The notes below the pieces were generated by a model. The model was not told where the DNA came from. It saw nothing but the letters and a program-made list of their open reading frames with translations, and did no database searches. Position numbers and translations under genes: made by a program. Below are positions 33,092 to 42,106 of a stretch of DNA of 64,000 nucleotides, one piece after another; within the stretch, counting starts at the first letter, position 1, and each line of letters opens with the position of its first letter. The DNA lies in assembly GCA_041394265.1 (NCBI GenBank), contig JAWKIO010000005.1, positions 4,402,001 to 4,466,000 of the forward strand. Reading direction: 5' to 3'. The stretch comes from Acidimicrobiales bacterium. GTDB taxonomy: Bacteria > Actinomycetota > Acidimicrobiia > Acidimicrobiales > SZUA-35.

Positions 33092-34045
33092 TCAGACGCC
33101 CCTGGCTGATTCGTAGTGTTCGAGGAACCACTGATAGCTCGACTCGAGCCCTTCCCGCAGCTCGATGGTGTGCTTCCACCCAGTGTCGTGGAGACGGGTG
33201 ACATCGAGGACCTTCCGGGGCATCCCATCGGGCTTGGAGGTGTCGAACACCAGCTCGGCACCCGGGTGCACGATCTCTCTGATCAAACCGGCCAGGTCGG
33301 CGATGGACAGGTCCTCGCCGGTGCCGACATTGAGGTGGAGCTCGTCGGAGTAGTTGTCCATCAGATGCAGACAGGCGTCGGCGAGATCGGCGACGTGGAG
33401 GAACTCTCGCATCGCCGAGCCGGTTCCCCAGATCTCGACCTGATCGATCCCGGCGAGCTTCGCTTCGTGGAATTTTCGAATCAGCGCGGGAATGACGTGG
33501 GACGCTTCGAGATCGAAGTTGTCGCCCGGCCCATACAGATTGGTGGGCATCGCCGAGATGAAGTCGTCGCCATACTGGCGTCGATAGGTGGCGCAGAGCT
33601 TGATGCCGGCGATCTTGGCCAGGGCGTATCCCTCGTTGGTCGGCTCGAGCGGGCCGGTGAGCAATGCTTCTTCCACGATCGGCTGCTCGGCCAGACGGGG
33701 GTAGATGCAGCTCGAGCCCAGGTAGAGCAGCTTGGTCACACCGGTGCAGTGGGCCGCGTGCACGACCGTGCCGTGGATCATCAAGTTGTCGTAGAGGAAC
33801 TCGGCCGGTCGTGTGGCGTTCGCCCAGATACCGCCCACGGTGCCGGCGACCAGGTAGACGTGGGTTGGTCGATGTGTGTCGAACCACGCGTCGACCGCCG
33901 ATTGGTCACGAAGATCGAGTTCGTCGCGGGTGGCGGTGACGATGTTGTCGTAGCCCCGCGCTTCGAGCGCCCGCACGATGGCTGATCCGACGAGGCCACG
34001 GTGGCCGGCCACGAAGATCTTGGCGTTGGTGGGTACCGGACTCAA
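33092..34045 (-). CDS. fcl: GDP-L-fucose synthase
   Basis: 317 aa. AGHRGLVGSAI (13-23) binds NADP. GSSCIYP (109-115, Ser111) and YALAK (Tyr139, Lys143) form the catalytic triad, and the GTVGGIWAN and NLYGPGDNFD motifs are specific to GDP-4-keto-6-deoxymannose epimerase/reductase. It makes GDP-L-fucose from the product of GDP-mannose 4,6-dehydratase (Gmd). No gmd is present in this window, so that step must be encoded elsewhere. The sugar transferase gene lies upstream on the same strand, 62 nt away. Confidence 0.94.
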   Translation of the reverse strand: MSPVPTNAKIFVAGHRGLVGSAIVRALEARGYDNIVTATRDELDLRDQSAVDAWFDTHRPTHVYLVAGTVGGIWANATRPAEFLYDNLMIHGTVVHAAHCTGVTKLLYLGSSCIYPRLAEQPIVEEALLTGPLEPTNEGYALAKIAGIKLCATYRRQYGDDFISAMPTNLYGPGDNFDLEASHVIPALIRKFHEAKLAGIDQVEIWGTGSAMREFLHVADLADACLHLMDNYSDELHLNVGTGEDLSIADLAGLIREIVHPGAELVFDTSKPDGMPRKVLDVTRLHDTGWKHTIELREGLESSYQWFLEHYESARGV

Positions 34046-34107
34046 CTCGACTCCCTCGTTGCGATCGTGCGCCAGGCTAGCGCCATGGCGCGATCACGAG
34101 CCGAGGC

Positions 34108-35742
34108 TCAGTTGGCGACGGTCTGACCGCTCGTTCGATCGCTCGTCGAGTCGGCTGCCGAGTCGGTGAGGTCGACCAGCACCCGATCGATGCTGGTCAC
34201 CTCCGAGGGATCGGCGGTTGCCTGGCGAAGCGGCGCTGCCGGCGTCGTGAGCCCCCGTGACGGAGTCGGCGCGTCCTCGGTGGCCGGCTCGCTGAGGTCG
34301 ATCACGCCGTCGATGGCCGACCCGCCGATCCAGCGCAGCGGGAGGGTGATCACGCTGATGGCGAGCTGCTCGGCGGTGGCGAGGATGATGCGCAGGTCGA
34401 GGCCGAGCGACCAGTTCTCCACGTAGTGGAGGTCGAGCCGGCGATAGGCAGAGAACGCGGCATTCGAGCGCGCTTCCACCTGCCATAGGCCGGTGATGCC
34501 CGGAGGCACGAGGAAGCGATTGCGCAGCTCGTCGTCGAAGGCCTCACCCTCTTCGAGAAGGGCGGGTCGAGGGCCGACCAGGCTCATGTCGCCGCGGATG
34601 ACGTTCAGTAGCTGAGGCAGCTCGTCGATCGATGTCTCACGAATGAGTCGACCGACACGGGTGATGCGAGGGTCGCCTGCCATCTTGAACAGTGGCCCGT
34701 CGCGCTGGTTCTTCTCGCGGAGCGCATCCTTCTTGGCCTCGGCGTCGACACCCATCGAGCGGAACTTGATCATCGCGAACGGACGCCCATCGATGCCGAC
34801 TCGCTGGGAGTGGAAGAACACCGGTCCACGGTCGTCGAGCTTGATCAGGAGCGCCGTGAGCAGCATCAGCGGGGCCGCAACCACCAACCCGGCCGATGCC
34901 AGCACGACATCGATGACACGCTTGATGGCCAGCTCCCAGCGGGTGGGGCGGCGATGCCGCAGCACGACCAGTGGTTCGTGCGACAACGAACGGACGTCGT
35001 AGCGGTTGTTGGTGAGCCGGTTGACACCGGTCGAGACGTGGATGTCGTAGCCGGCGCTGAACAGCTCGGTGGTGAGCCGGCTGAACTGCGGGCTGCGGAA
35101 GCCGGTGGCCGTCAAGATGGCGGCTTCGGCGTTGCGTGAGCCCATGATCTCGATCATGTTCTCGGCCGGGCCGAGCCAGTCGCCATCGAGCCCGTTCAGT
35201 TGGGCGACCTCTTCCTTGCCGATGACGCCGAGCAGGCGGAGTCGGCTCTCGGGGTGATCGCGGATCAGGGCGACGAGGTCACGTGCCTCTTCACCGACGC
35301 CGACGACGACGACCGAGACTCGGGTGTCGGCCGAAGAGAACCGGGAGCCGACGTCGCGCAGGACGCCACGCACCAGCGAGCGGAACACGAAGGCGACGAG
35401 GATGCCGAGCGCCAATTCGCGGGCGCCAACCGGCCAGTTGAAGAGTGCCGACAACGCCGCCAGCGCCAGGCCGGCGATGACGACGGATGACAGCACCCGA
35501 GAGATCTCTTCGGTTCGGGGAAGCGTCGGTCGCCCGGAATAGAGACCCCGACGAGCGAGGAGAACGACGGTGATGAAGCCGACGGCGAGAGCGAAGATGA
35601 GCGACTCGATGCGGCTGCGTTCACTGAGCGCCGTGAGGCCGCTGAAGACCAGGACGAGGCCCCACCCCAGCGCTGTCGCTGCGAAGTCGGCCCAAGGCTG
35701 CGTTCGCTTTGCAACCCAGCGCCAGTCTCGTGTTCTCGCCAT
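34108..35742 (-). CDS. exopolysaccharide polyprenyl glycosylphosphotransferase (WcaJ/CpsE type)
   Basis: 544 aa from ATG 35742, GGGAGAAG upstream. Four N-terminal membrane segments (from GWGLVLVFSGLTAL) are followed by a Rossmann-like domain (VSVVVVGVGEEARDLVAL). Another membrane segment leads to the sugar transferase domain, with MIKFRSMGVDAE, ETSIDELPQLLNVI, GDMSLVGPRPALLEE and GITGLWQVEARS. It carries a polar C-terminal tail of about 75 residues rich in Thr/Ser/Asp that the 9163 paralogue lacks. It initiates repeat-unit synthesis on undecaprenyl phosphate. With the 9163 and 36015 genes the window has three initiating enzymes. Confidence 0.93.
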   Translation of the reverse strand: MARTRDWRWVAKRTQPWADFAATALGWGLVLVFSGLTALSERSRIESLIFALAVGFITVVLLARRGLYSGRPTLPRTEEISRVLSSVVIAGLALAALSALFNWPVGARELALGILVAFVFRSLVRGVLRDVGSRFSSADTRVSVVVVGVGEEARDLVALIRDHPESRLRLLGVIGKEEVAQLNGLDGDWLGPAENMIEIMGSRNAEAAILTATGFRSPQFSRLTTELFSAGYDIHVSTGVNRLTNNRYDVRSLSHEPLVVLRHRRPTRWELAIKRVIDVVLASAGLVVAAPLMLLTALLIKLDDRGPVFFHSQRVGIDGRPFAMIKFRSMGVDAEAKKDALREKNQRDGPLFKMAGDPRITRVGRLIRETSIDELPQLLNVIRGDMSLVGPRPALLEEGEAFDDELRNRFLVPPGITGLWQVEARSNAAFSAYRRLDLHYVENWSLGLDLRIILATAEQLAISVITLPLRWIGGSAIDGVIDLSEPATEDAPTPSRGLTTPAAPLRQATADPSEVTSIDRVLVDLTDSAADSTSDRTSGQTVAN

Positions 35743-36001
35743 GTCTTCTCCCGCATTGCCCGCTCGCACCAGCCAGGGTAGTGAACCGATCACTCTGCGT
35801 CAGAACGAATCGCGCCTCGATGGTGGGCAATACCACCCATCGAGTCTCTCGGCGTGTGCCGAGCACGGGGGCGTCGGACCGACGAGAGCCCGCTCCGACA
35901 GCGGGCACCCGCAGTGATGGGCCGACTCGGAGTGCGGTTGTCAGGGTCGGCGCAGCGATCGACCGGCCGGGAACGGACGTGCGACGAGCGGTCGCATTGC
36001 G

Positions 36002-36007
36002 TACAGT
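36002..36007 (+). promoter_or_regulatory. -10 element of a probable leaderless promoter
   Basis: TACAGT lies exactly 7 nt before ATG 36015. That spacing puts the transcription start on the A of the ATG, the common leaderless layout in actinobacteria. It supports ATG 36015 over the downstream ATGs. Confidence 0.5.
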
Positions 36008-36014
36008 CGGGCGG

Positions 36015-36728
36015 ATGCTGGGGTGGAGCGTGGATCCTTCGACGTCATCGGTGTCGTCGACCGACGGTCCCGATGCTCGCCTGCTCGACGATTGGGATGC
36101 GCGGGGGCGAACCACGACCCCGATGGCCCGAACGATGTACCTCCGGCTGTGCAAGCGAAGCTTCGATGTGATCGGTGCCGTCGCTTTGCTCGTCGTATTG
36201 AGTCCGCTCCTCGCCTCCGTTTGGTTGTCGCTCCGGTGCACGCTCGGGCCGGGCGTGGTGCTGCGTCAGGAGCGCATTGGGCGGTCGGGTCGCACCTACG
36301 CCTGTCTCAAGTTTCGCACGATGGCGCACTGTCGCCGTGAGCGATCGCGAGACTACAACGGCCCCAATCGACGGTTGACACACAAGTCCGACGCCGACCC
36401 CCGCCACACCCGTCTCGGCCGCCTCGTACGTCGCTATTCCCTCGACGAGGTCCTGCAACTCGTCAATGTCGTTCGGGGCGAGATGAGCCTCGTCGGTCCG
36501 CGTCCCGAGATGGCATCCGTGGCCACCGCCGCCTTTCTGAACCACCGGCGTCACGCCGTGCGACCCGGCCTTACCGGCCCCTACCAGGTCTCGGAGCTCC
36601 GAACGAACGGTCGACTCGTCGACGGTCTGGAGCTTGACGAAGCCTACGTCGACACGGTCTCGCTCGGGACCGACCTCCGCCTGCTGGCCGCCACCGCGGT
36701 CGCAGTTGCCCGCGGCTCGGGGAGCTGA
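36015..36728 (+). CDS. sugar transferase, catalytic domain only (short WcaJ type)
   Basis: 237 aa from ATG 36015. A polar Ser/Asp-rich stretch of about 35 residues precedes RLCKRSFDVIGAVALLVVLSP, the single membrane segment, and the sugar transferase domain: YACLKFRTMAHC, DEVLQLVNVV, GEMSLVGPRPEM and RPGLTGPYQVSEL. The N-terminal membrane bundle and Rossmann domain of the larger paralogues are absent, as in WbaP/PglC-like short forms. ATG 36123 and 36135 are alternative starts. It is divergent from the 34108 gene across 272 nt and convergent with the methyltransferase, with 19 nt between them. Confidence 0.87.
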   Translation: MLGWSVDPSTSSVSSTDGPDARLLDDWDARGRTTTPMARTMYLRLCKRSFDVIGAVALLVVLSPLLASVWLSLRCTLGPGVVLRQERIGRSGRTYACLKFRTMAHCRRERSRDYNGPNRRLTHKSDADPRHTRLGRLVRRYSLDEVLQLVNVVRGEMSLVGPRPEMASVATAAFLNHRRHAVRPGLTGPYQVSELRTNGRLVDGLELDEAYVDTVSLGTDLRLLAATAVAVARGSGS

Positions 36729-36747
36729 TCAGGGCGACAGCTCATCC

Positions 36748-37491
36748 TCAGAAGGGCGCGAACCAGTCCCAGTCGCGTTCATCGGGTGCCACCTTCTGCA
36801 AGGCCACCATCGTCGAGAACATCGTCCGGACGTAGATCCGGTCATAAACGGTGCGGGGGAGGACAGCGCCGGCGATGGGCTCGGGCAGTAGTCGGTGCAG
36901 GAGGGAGGCGGCGAGGCGTTTGGGTTCTCGGGTTGTCGGGCTCTGGCGGTGGATCGTGTAGGCCGGATAGTGCTCGAGGTATGACACCGCCTTCGCCACC
37001 GAGGAGAAGCTGCAATCGTCGACGACGATGTAGCCACCCTCACGGATCATCAGGTTGGCGAAGAAGAGTTCCACCAGCGTGTGATCGAAGGTGTGCCAGC
37101 CGTCGATGAAGATGAGGTCGAACGATCCCGGCTGCTGTGCGGCGAGTTGCGGAAGCAGCACCTCGGAACGCTCCTCCACCAGCGAGTAGCCGGTGAGTCC
37201 AGCTCGTTCGATGTTGGCGATGCCGATCCCTTCCCACATCTCATGCTGGAAGGGGTCGACGATCGTGTGGTGAGCACCGTCGCGCCCAGCGAGGCCGCGC
37301 AGGATGTGGAGCGACGACAGGCCGTAGGCACAGCCGATCTCGAGGACGTTGCGGATGCTCGGGTCGTCGTGGATGAGACCTTCGAGGAACTGGCCTTCGA
37401 GCCGGTTGACGGCGGAGTGGAGGGGTTTGCGAACCCCCTCGGGCGTCAGCACCGTCCCGGATTCGTAGATCTCGTCGAGAATGTCGGTCAC
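36748..37491 (-). CDS. class I SAM-dependent methyltransferase (Methyltransf_24-like)
   Basis: 247 aa from GTG 37491, GAGG 7 nt upstream. VLEIGCAYGLSSLHIL (49-64) is motif I of a Rossmann methyltransferase. FDLIFIDGWHTFDHTLVEL is the FIDG-H segment typical of the Methyltransf_24/cephalosporin hydroxylase-like group found in polysaccharide clusters, followed by GGYIVVDDC. It probably O-methylates a sugar in the glycan. Acceptor specificity is unknown. The first residues after the methyltransferase core are basic and include RLAASLLHRLLPEP. Confidence 0.83.
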   Translation of the reverse strand: MTDILDEIYESGTVLTPEGVRKPLHSAVNRLEGQFLEGLIHDDPSIRNVLEIGCAYGLSSLHILRGLAGRDGAHHTIVDPFQHEMWEGIGIANIERAGLTGYSLVEERSEVLLPQLAAQQPGSFDLIFIDGWHTFDHTLVELFFANLMIREGGYIVVDDCSFSSVAKAVSYLEHYPAYTIHRQSPTTREPKRLAASLLHRLLPEPIAGAVLPRTVYDRIYVRTMFSTMVALQKVAPDERDWDWFAPF

Positions 37492-37584
37492 GTCGTACCT
37501 CGTGTCGGGGCGGCCGGCCCGGTCTCGGTGATGGCACGCTGGCGATAGAGCCTAGTAGGGCCATTGGGTCGTGCTCGGGGCGGG

Positions 37585-39633
37585 TCAGCGGCGACGACGC
37601 TCGGGATGGAACGTCCGACCGACGATGGCGAGCCCGGCGATCGCAGCGACCGTTACCACGACCGCCGGCGCCGGCCAGTGCGAGGACGAGGGCCGTGTCA
37701 CGGTGGTGAACGCCAGCGCCGGGGGCGGCTCGGAGGCGAGATCGGGTCCCGAGGGCTCGGCCGGCGGTGTGGCTCCTGGGGGCTCAGCGGTGGGGGATTC
37801 GGAGGTTGGAGGTGTCGGGCTTGCGTTGTCGGCGCCTCCGAGCAGTGGACCGCTCGTCGTTGGATCGCTGAACAGCTCGTTCGGGGTGGCGGTTGGACCA
37901 ACCGGAACCGCGGCGGCGGGGGACCCTGCGGGATCGAGCCCGTCGGCATCGATCGCGGCAGCGTGGGGGGCGAGCGCGAGCGGCTCGGCCGCTGGCGTCG
38001 GAAGTGCGTCTGCTCGTTCATCGGTCGTCGGGTCAGCTGTCGTGACCGGGGTCCGCTCTGGAACTGCGCTGGTCGTGGCAGGTGCGGTGGTAGGGGTGCC
38101 GCTGGTGGGCGTTGAGGCCGCCGGGAGGGTCGTCGGGGTCGCGGTGGTCGGGGGCATCGTGGTCGGGGGGCTGGTGGTCGGGGGCGGCGTGACGGCCGAG
38201 GGACGGGGCGCAGTGCCGGCCGACCATTCGATGGCGCCGATGTCGACCGCGTCACCGACCGTGCGGGCGTTGCCCAGGACGTCTGACGACACCACTGGTG
38301 GGATGGCCACTCCGGCGTCGATCAGCGGGCTGCCGGGCAGGAGGTGGAAGTCACCCGAATCGGGCCCCGGCGAGGATGACGCGACGCCGGGGTCGCCCGA
38401 CAGGAGGAGGTTTCCGTCGCTTGCGATGCCCTCGACACCGCCGCCGACCAGCGCATTCGCGGTGGCGGTCACGTCGCGGGAGTTGGCGACCAGCATGGTC
38501 GGCCACGTGCCGTCATTCCAGAGCAGATTGTTCGACAGCCGCACGTCTCGGCCATCGACGACCGAGAGCTCGGCCCCTCCGCCGAGCAGGCTTGCGCCCG
38601 TCCGCCCGTTCGCGAATGTGGAGTTGTTGACGATGTCGACCCGCTGGGACTTGTAGACGGTGATCGATCGACCGCCGTTGTCAACGATGATGTTGTTCGC
38701 GATCAGCGTCCTGCCGGTGAAGCCGCTGTCGAGATTCATGTCGATGATGATCCCATTGCCGTCGGTGATGTTGCCCGGCGACCACTTCGAGGTGACTCTG
38801 TTCTCGTTGCGGTAGATCACGTTGTTCAGGAAGTAGTCGGTGTAGCCGTGCTCGTCGTCGGGGAACCCGTAGTTCTGCCCGATCCACGACGAGAGCCCGC
38901 TGCCCTGCTCAGGCCCCCATTTGGAGTTCTCGAACACGACATTGCGCTCGAAACGGAGGTGCGACGCTCGTACCGCGGCGATGCCGCCGACCGGGAAGCC
39001 CGACACGACGTTGTCGGTGATCCGGAAGTGGTGTCCGTCGGCGACCAGGATCCCGACGCCGTACGCGTTGTCGAGGCCGAACCCCTCGCCCCGAACGGTC
39101 AGTCCGGAGATCTCGATGTAGTTCCCCGATGGCTCCAGCGCCGTGCCCTGTCGGGCGATCACGACCGGTTCGGCACCGGGTGCGGCCGTGATCCGGGTCC
39201 ACGCCTCAGGTGAGCCTTCGCGGCGGAAGGCGATCTGCGTGGGACCGGGACGGGTGATCGTGTGGGTCCCGTCCATGAGATACAGCGTCATGCCGACCTT
39301 GGTGGCCCCGATCGCATGTTCGAGCGTGCGGAATGGCACCTCGGGACTCTGTCCGCTGTTGGTGTCGTTGCCGGTCGGGCTCACGTAGAGGGTGGCCGGG
39401 TCGGTGTCGGCGAGGGTGGTCGTCGACCCGAGCACTGTTGGGGTCGTGGTGTCGCCGGCATTGCCTTCATCGGGTGAGGAGACGCTCGTGGTAGGTGCCG
39501 TGAGGGATCGCTCGGCGGTCTCGTCGTCGGTGGAACGCTGGGCGACGAACACCACGAAGGCAACGGCGAAGCTGAGGGCCGCCAGCAGCTTCAACAAGCG
39601 GGACCGGCGGCTGGTCGTGTCGGGATGCGTCAT
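37585..39633 (-). CDS. surface right-handed beta-helix protein with Pro/Thr stalk and C-terminal membrane anchor
   Basis: 682 aa. Residues 13-31 are an N-terminal membrane/signal segment. The domain opens with TLYVSPTGNDTNSGQSPE and FRTLEHAIGATKVGMTLYL, the DUF1565-type cap of parallel beta-helices. Coil repeats follow (YIEISGLTVRGEGFG, HFRITDNVVSGFPVGGI, HLRFERNVVFENSKWG, LIANNIIVDNGGRSI). From about residue 465 a long Pro/Thr/Ala stalk leads to a membrane segment (VVVTVAAIAGLAIVG) and RTFHPERRRR. Beta-helix folds of this kind are found in polysaccharide lyases and epimerases; catalytic residues cannot be assigned here. It is one of three such proteins in the window. Confidence 0.85.
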   Translation of the reverse strand: MTHPDTTSRRSRLLKLLAALSFAVAFVVFVAQRSTDDETAERSLTAPTTSVSSPDEGNAGDTTTPTVLGSTTTLADTDPATLYVSPTGNDTNSGQSPEVPFRTLEHAIGATKVGMTLYLMDGTHTITRPGPTQIAFRREGSPEAWTRITAAPGAEPVVIARQGTALEPSGNYIEISGLTVRGEGFGLDNAYGVGILVADGHHFRITDNVVSGFPVGGIAAVRASHLRFERNVVFENSKWGPEQGSGLSSWIGQNYGFPDDEHGYTDYFLNNVIYRNENRVTSKWSPGNITDGNGIIIDMNLDSGFTGRTLIANNIIVDNGGRSITVYKSQRVDIVNNSTFANGRTGASLLGGGAELSVVDGRDVRLSNNLLWNDGTWPTMLVANSRDVTATANALVGGGVEGIASDGNLLLSGDPGVASSSPGPDSGDFHLLPGSPLIDAGVAIPPVVSSDVLGNARTVGDAVDIGAIEWSAGTAPRPSAVTPPPTTSPPTTMPPTTATPTTLPAASTPTSGTPTTAPATTSAVPERTPVTTADPTTDERADALPTPAAEPLALAPHAAAIDADGLDPAGSPAAAVPVGPTATPNELFSDPTTSGPLLGGADNASPTPPTSESPTAEPPGATPPAEPSGPDLASEPPPALAFTTVTRPSSSHWPAPAVVVTVAAIAGLAIVGRTFHPERRRR

Positions 39634-39691
39634 GGGATGCTCCGGTTCGCTCTCCCGAGGGGTCGAGAACCTTCCAAGGAGTGTCGACGCG

Positions 39692-40321
39692 TCATCCTGG
39701 AACTTGAGCGCGATCGGGGAGTGTCGGTTGCTGGGCGGCGACGATGGCGGTCAACGTCGGCGACAGCCGATGACCGCGGATGACGGTGCCCGATGGCAGC
39801 AGTGCCTCGAAGTCGCGTTTCGAGAGCAGGCGGGTCACGTAGCCGTCGGTATCGGTCCAGCCTGGTCTGACGTGCACGAAGACCGCGCCGGTGTGGGCCT
39901 CGATGGGGAAGTGGCGATTGGGGGTGGTGATCACGGCCGCCCGCCCGACACGGCGGTGCTCTGCGACGAATATCGCCTGGTCACGAACCTGTCCGACGTG
40001 TTCGATGACGGCGTTCGAGATCACCAGGTCGAAGCTCGCGTCGGGGAACGGCAGTGCTCGGCCGTCAGCCTGGACATAGGTGGCGGTAAAGGCGGGGGCG
40101 CCTGGACCGAGTCCGGCGCCGACCGGGGCATCGACGACCTCGGCGACGAGCGACTCGAAGAGGTTGGTCCGGTCTTCTTCATCGGCACCCACGCCCACGA
40201 ACAGCACGGTTCGGGCATCGACTGCGGCGATCAGGTCGGTGACGATGCGTGCCTTGCGACGCCGGTTGTAGAGGCTGTAGCGGCCGGCAGCGCGATACAA
40301 CAGCGCCCGTACTGGTTTCAC
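39692..40321 (-). CDS. class I SAM-dependent methyltransferase
   Basis: 209 aa from GTG 40321, AGGAGGG upstream. VLFVGVGADEEDRTNLFE is a degenerate motif I. ATYVQADGRALPFPDASFDLVISNAVIEHV is the classic motif II-III stretch of small-molecule methyltransferases, and RRVGRAAVITTPNRHFPIE follows. It probably methylates a sugar or lipid intermediate of the pathway. The C-terminus is intact but the protein is short. It lies between the beta-helix gene and the second BY-kinase gene on the same strand, and is likely co-transcribed with them. Confidence 0.82.
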   Translation of the reverse strand: MKPVRALLYRAAGRYSLYNRRRKARIVTDLIAAVDARTVLFVGVGADEEDRTNLFESLVAEVVDAPVGAGLGPGAPAFTATYVQADGRALPFPDASFDLVISNAVIEHVGQVRDQAIFVAEHRRVGRAAVITTPNRHFPIEAHTGAVFVHVRPGWTDTDGYVTRLLSKRDFEALLPSGTVIRGHRLSPTLTAIVAAQQPTLPDRAQVPG

Positions 40322-40422
40322 ACTGGCCCTCCTCTCGGATCGTGCAGCCTAGGCCACCACCGGCGCTGCGTGACCGCGCACCGCTGAGCGTGACGATCGA
40401 TCGGGCGGCTGACAGGGACAGG

Positions 40423-42084
40423 TCACCGGTAGGCGTAGCGGTCCTTGCTCCACCACGGCTGGCGGCGCCGACCGGAACGGTTCAGCACCGCGCCCAGGAT
40501 CTTCGCACCGGTGTTCTCGAGACTCGAGCGCACCTCGAGGAGATCGTCGGTCTCGGTACGGCGGGAGTCGATGACGACGATCACGCCATCGGTGAGGGGC
40601 GCGACCGTCAGCGGATCGCTCGTGCTGAGGGCCGGCGGGCAGTCGATCACCACGTAGTCGACCGACTCGCGCAGCTCGCCGATGACGGTTTTGAAGCGTG
40701 GGCTGTTGAGCAATTCGGCGGGGTTGGCCGGGATCGGCCCCGAGGGGATGACCCATAGGCCAGGGATCCCGTCGATCTCGACTGCGCCGAGGCTATCGAG
40801 GGACTGGTCGCTGACGCCGCCGAGGAACATCGACAGGCCGGACCCGTTGTCTATCCCGAAGAGCCCCTCGACCGTCGGTCGGCGCATGTCCGCGTTGATG
40901 AGAACCACCCGGGAGCCACTCGTGGCCAACGAAGCGGCGAGGTTGGCCGAGGTCACGCTCTTGCCCTCGCCGGGGAAGGCGCTCGTGATCATCACCACCA
41001 GGGCCTGGTCGGGTTCGGGCAGGTTCGACGAGATGAACTGGGCCGACGATCGGAGCCGCCGGTACGACTCCCGGGCCTCCTGGACACGTCCGGATTTGGC
41101 GTCGGATTGCATGACGAGCGAGGCTCGACCGGATCGGGCCTTGAACGGCAGGCGCGGCACCTTGGTCAGCACGCCTGCGCCGAGCGCCAGCCCGACGGAA
41201 TGCTCGTCGTTGGCCGTGGTGTCGAGGCGGTCGAGCACGATGGCGAGAACCACCCCTCCGACCAGCCCGAAGATGAGGCCGGCGAGGCCGAGGACGTTCT
41301 GCGACGGGCCCGAAGGAGACGTCGGTTCGGTCGCCTGTCGCAGCAGGCGCGCTGACGGCGCTCTCGTATTCAAGGCGCGGATCGCGACATCAAGGTCGTT
41401 GCTTACCGTACGCATTTGGGCAACACCGAGGTTGTAGACCGTCTGCGCCGTCGACAGCAGGGCCTCGGTGTCGCGTACCGCTGCGGCTTGTGCGTCGCTG
41501 GGTGACTCGGCGAGCTGGTCGGCTCGCAGTTCCTGGAGCCGATCGAGCTCAGCCGTCGCCTCGTCGATCGCAGCGACGGCGTTCTCCTGCTCCTGTCGCA
41601 GCACCGCAACGCGGTCCTCGAGCAATTTGGCGTCGGCGGCCTCGGCCTGTTCCACATAGACCTCGCCGAACGCGTTGGCGATGTCGGTGGCGTCCTCGGG
41701 CGATCCTGCGGTGATCTCCAGATCGAGGATCTCGCTACGGGGAAGGAACGTGACCTCGGCGGTGGTCAGCAACGCCGGGGTGGTGGTGTCGAGCGAGAGC
41801 CGATCGATCACCTGCTGGGCCACGGCGTCGGAGGTGAGCACCTCGGCCTCGCGTTCCAGCACCGGGGCTCGTGGCGTGTCGTTGGCCGAGCCGACCCGGG
41901 TGGGGCCGAGGATGACGCTGACGGTCGACTTGTACGACGGCGTGAGTTGCGAGAACACGAACAGGCCGGCGAGCAGTCCGGCGAGGGCGCAGACGACGAT
42001 CGCGAGCCGGTGGCTCCGGATGCCGCGCAGATAGTCCTCGAGTGTCGTGTTCTCGGTGTCGGCGAACTCGGGGTTGTACATCAT
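40423..42084 (-). CDS. polysaccharide co-polymerase / tyrosine autokinase (Wzz + BY-kinase fusion)
   Basis: 553 aa from ATG 42084, GAGG upstream. The Wzz domain has membrane segments at about 27-44 and 264-284 around an extracytoplasmic coiled-coil (about 145-195). Kinase motifs are Walker A FPGEGKSV (370-377), Walker A' VVLINADMRRP (393-403) and Walker B YVVIDCPPAL. The tail WWSKDRYAYR offers only Tyr550 and Tyr552. It is a paralogue of the 22651 kinase, with a shorter tyrosine tail. The polymerase gene lies upstream, 22 nt away, so the two form a transcription unit. Confidence 0.93.
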   Translation of the reverse strand: MMYNPEFADTENTTLEDYLRGIRSHRLAIVVCALAGLLAGLFVFSQLTPSYKSTVSVILGPTRVGSANDTPRAPVLEREAEVLTSDAVAQQVIDRLSLDTTTPALLTTAEVTFLPRSEILDLEITAGSPEDATDIANAFGEVYVEQAEAADAKLLEDRVAVLRQEQENAVAAIDEATAELDRLQELRADQLAESPSDAQAAAVRDTEALLSTAQTVYNLGVAQMRTVSNDLDVAIRALNTRAPSARLLRQATEPTSPSGPSQNVLGLAGLIFGLVGGVVLAIVLDRLDTTANDEHSVGLALGAGVLTKVPRLPFKARSGRASLVMQSDAKSGRVQEARESYRRLRSSAQFISSNLPEPDQALVVMITSAFPGEGKSVTSANLAASLATSGSRVVLINADMRRPTVEGLFGIDNGSGLSMFLGGVSDQSLDSLGAVEIDGIPGLWVIPSGPIPANPAELLNSPRFKTVIGELRESVDYVVIDCPPALSTSDPLTVAPLTDGVIVVIDSRRTETDDLLEVRSSLENTGAKILGAVLNRSGRRRQPWWSKDRYAYR

Positions 42085-42106
42085 GACGAATGCCTCGGGA
42101 GTCGGT

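Noticed and set aside
35709..36014. N-terminal extension of the short sugar transferase
   Set aside because: The extra 102 codons are Arg/Thr-rich without domain features and overlap the divergent gene's start. The TACAGT 7 nt before ATG 36015 supports the shorter form.
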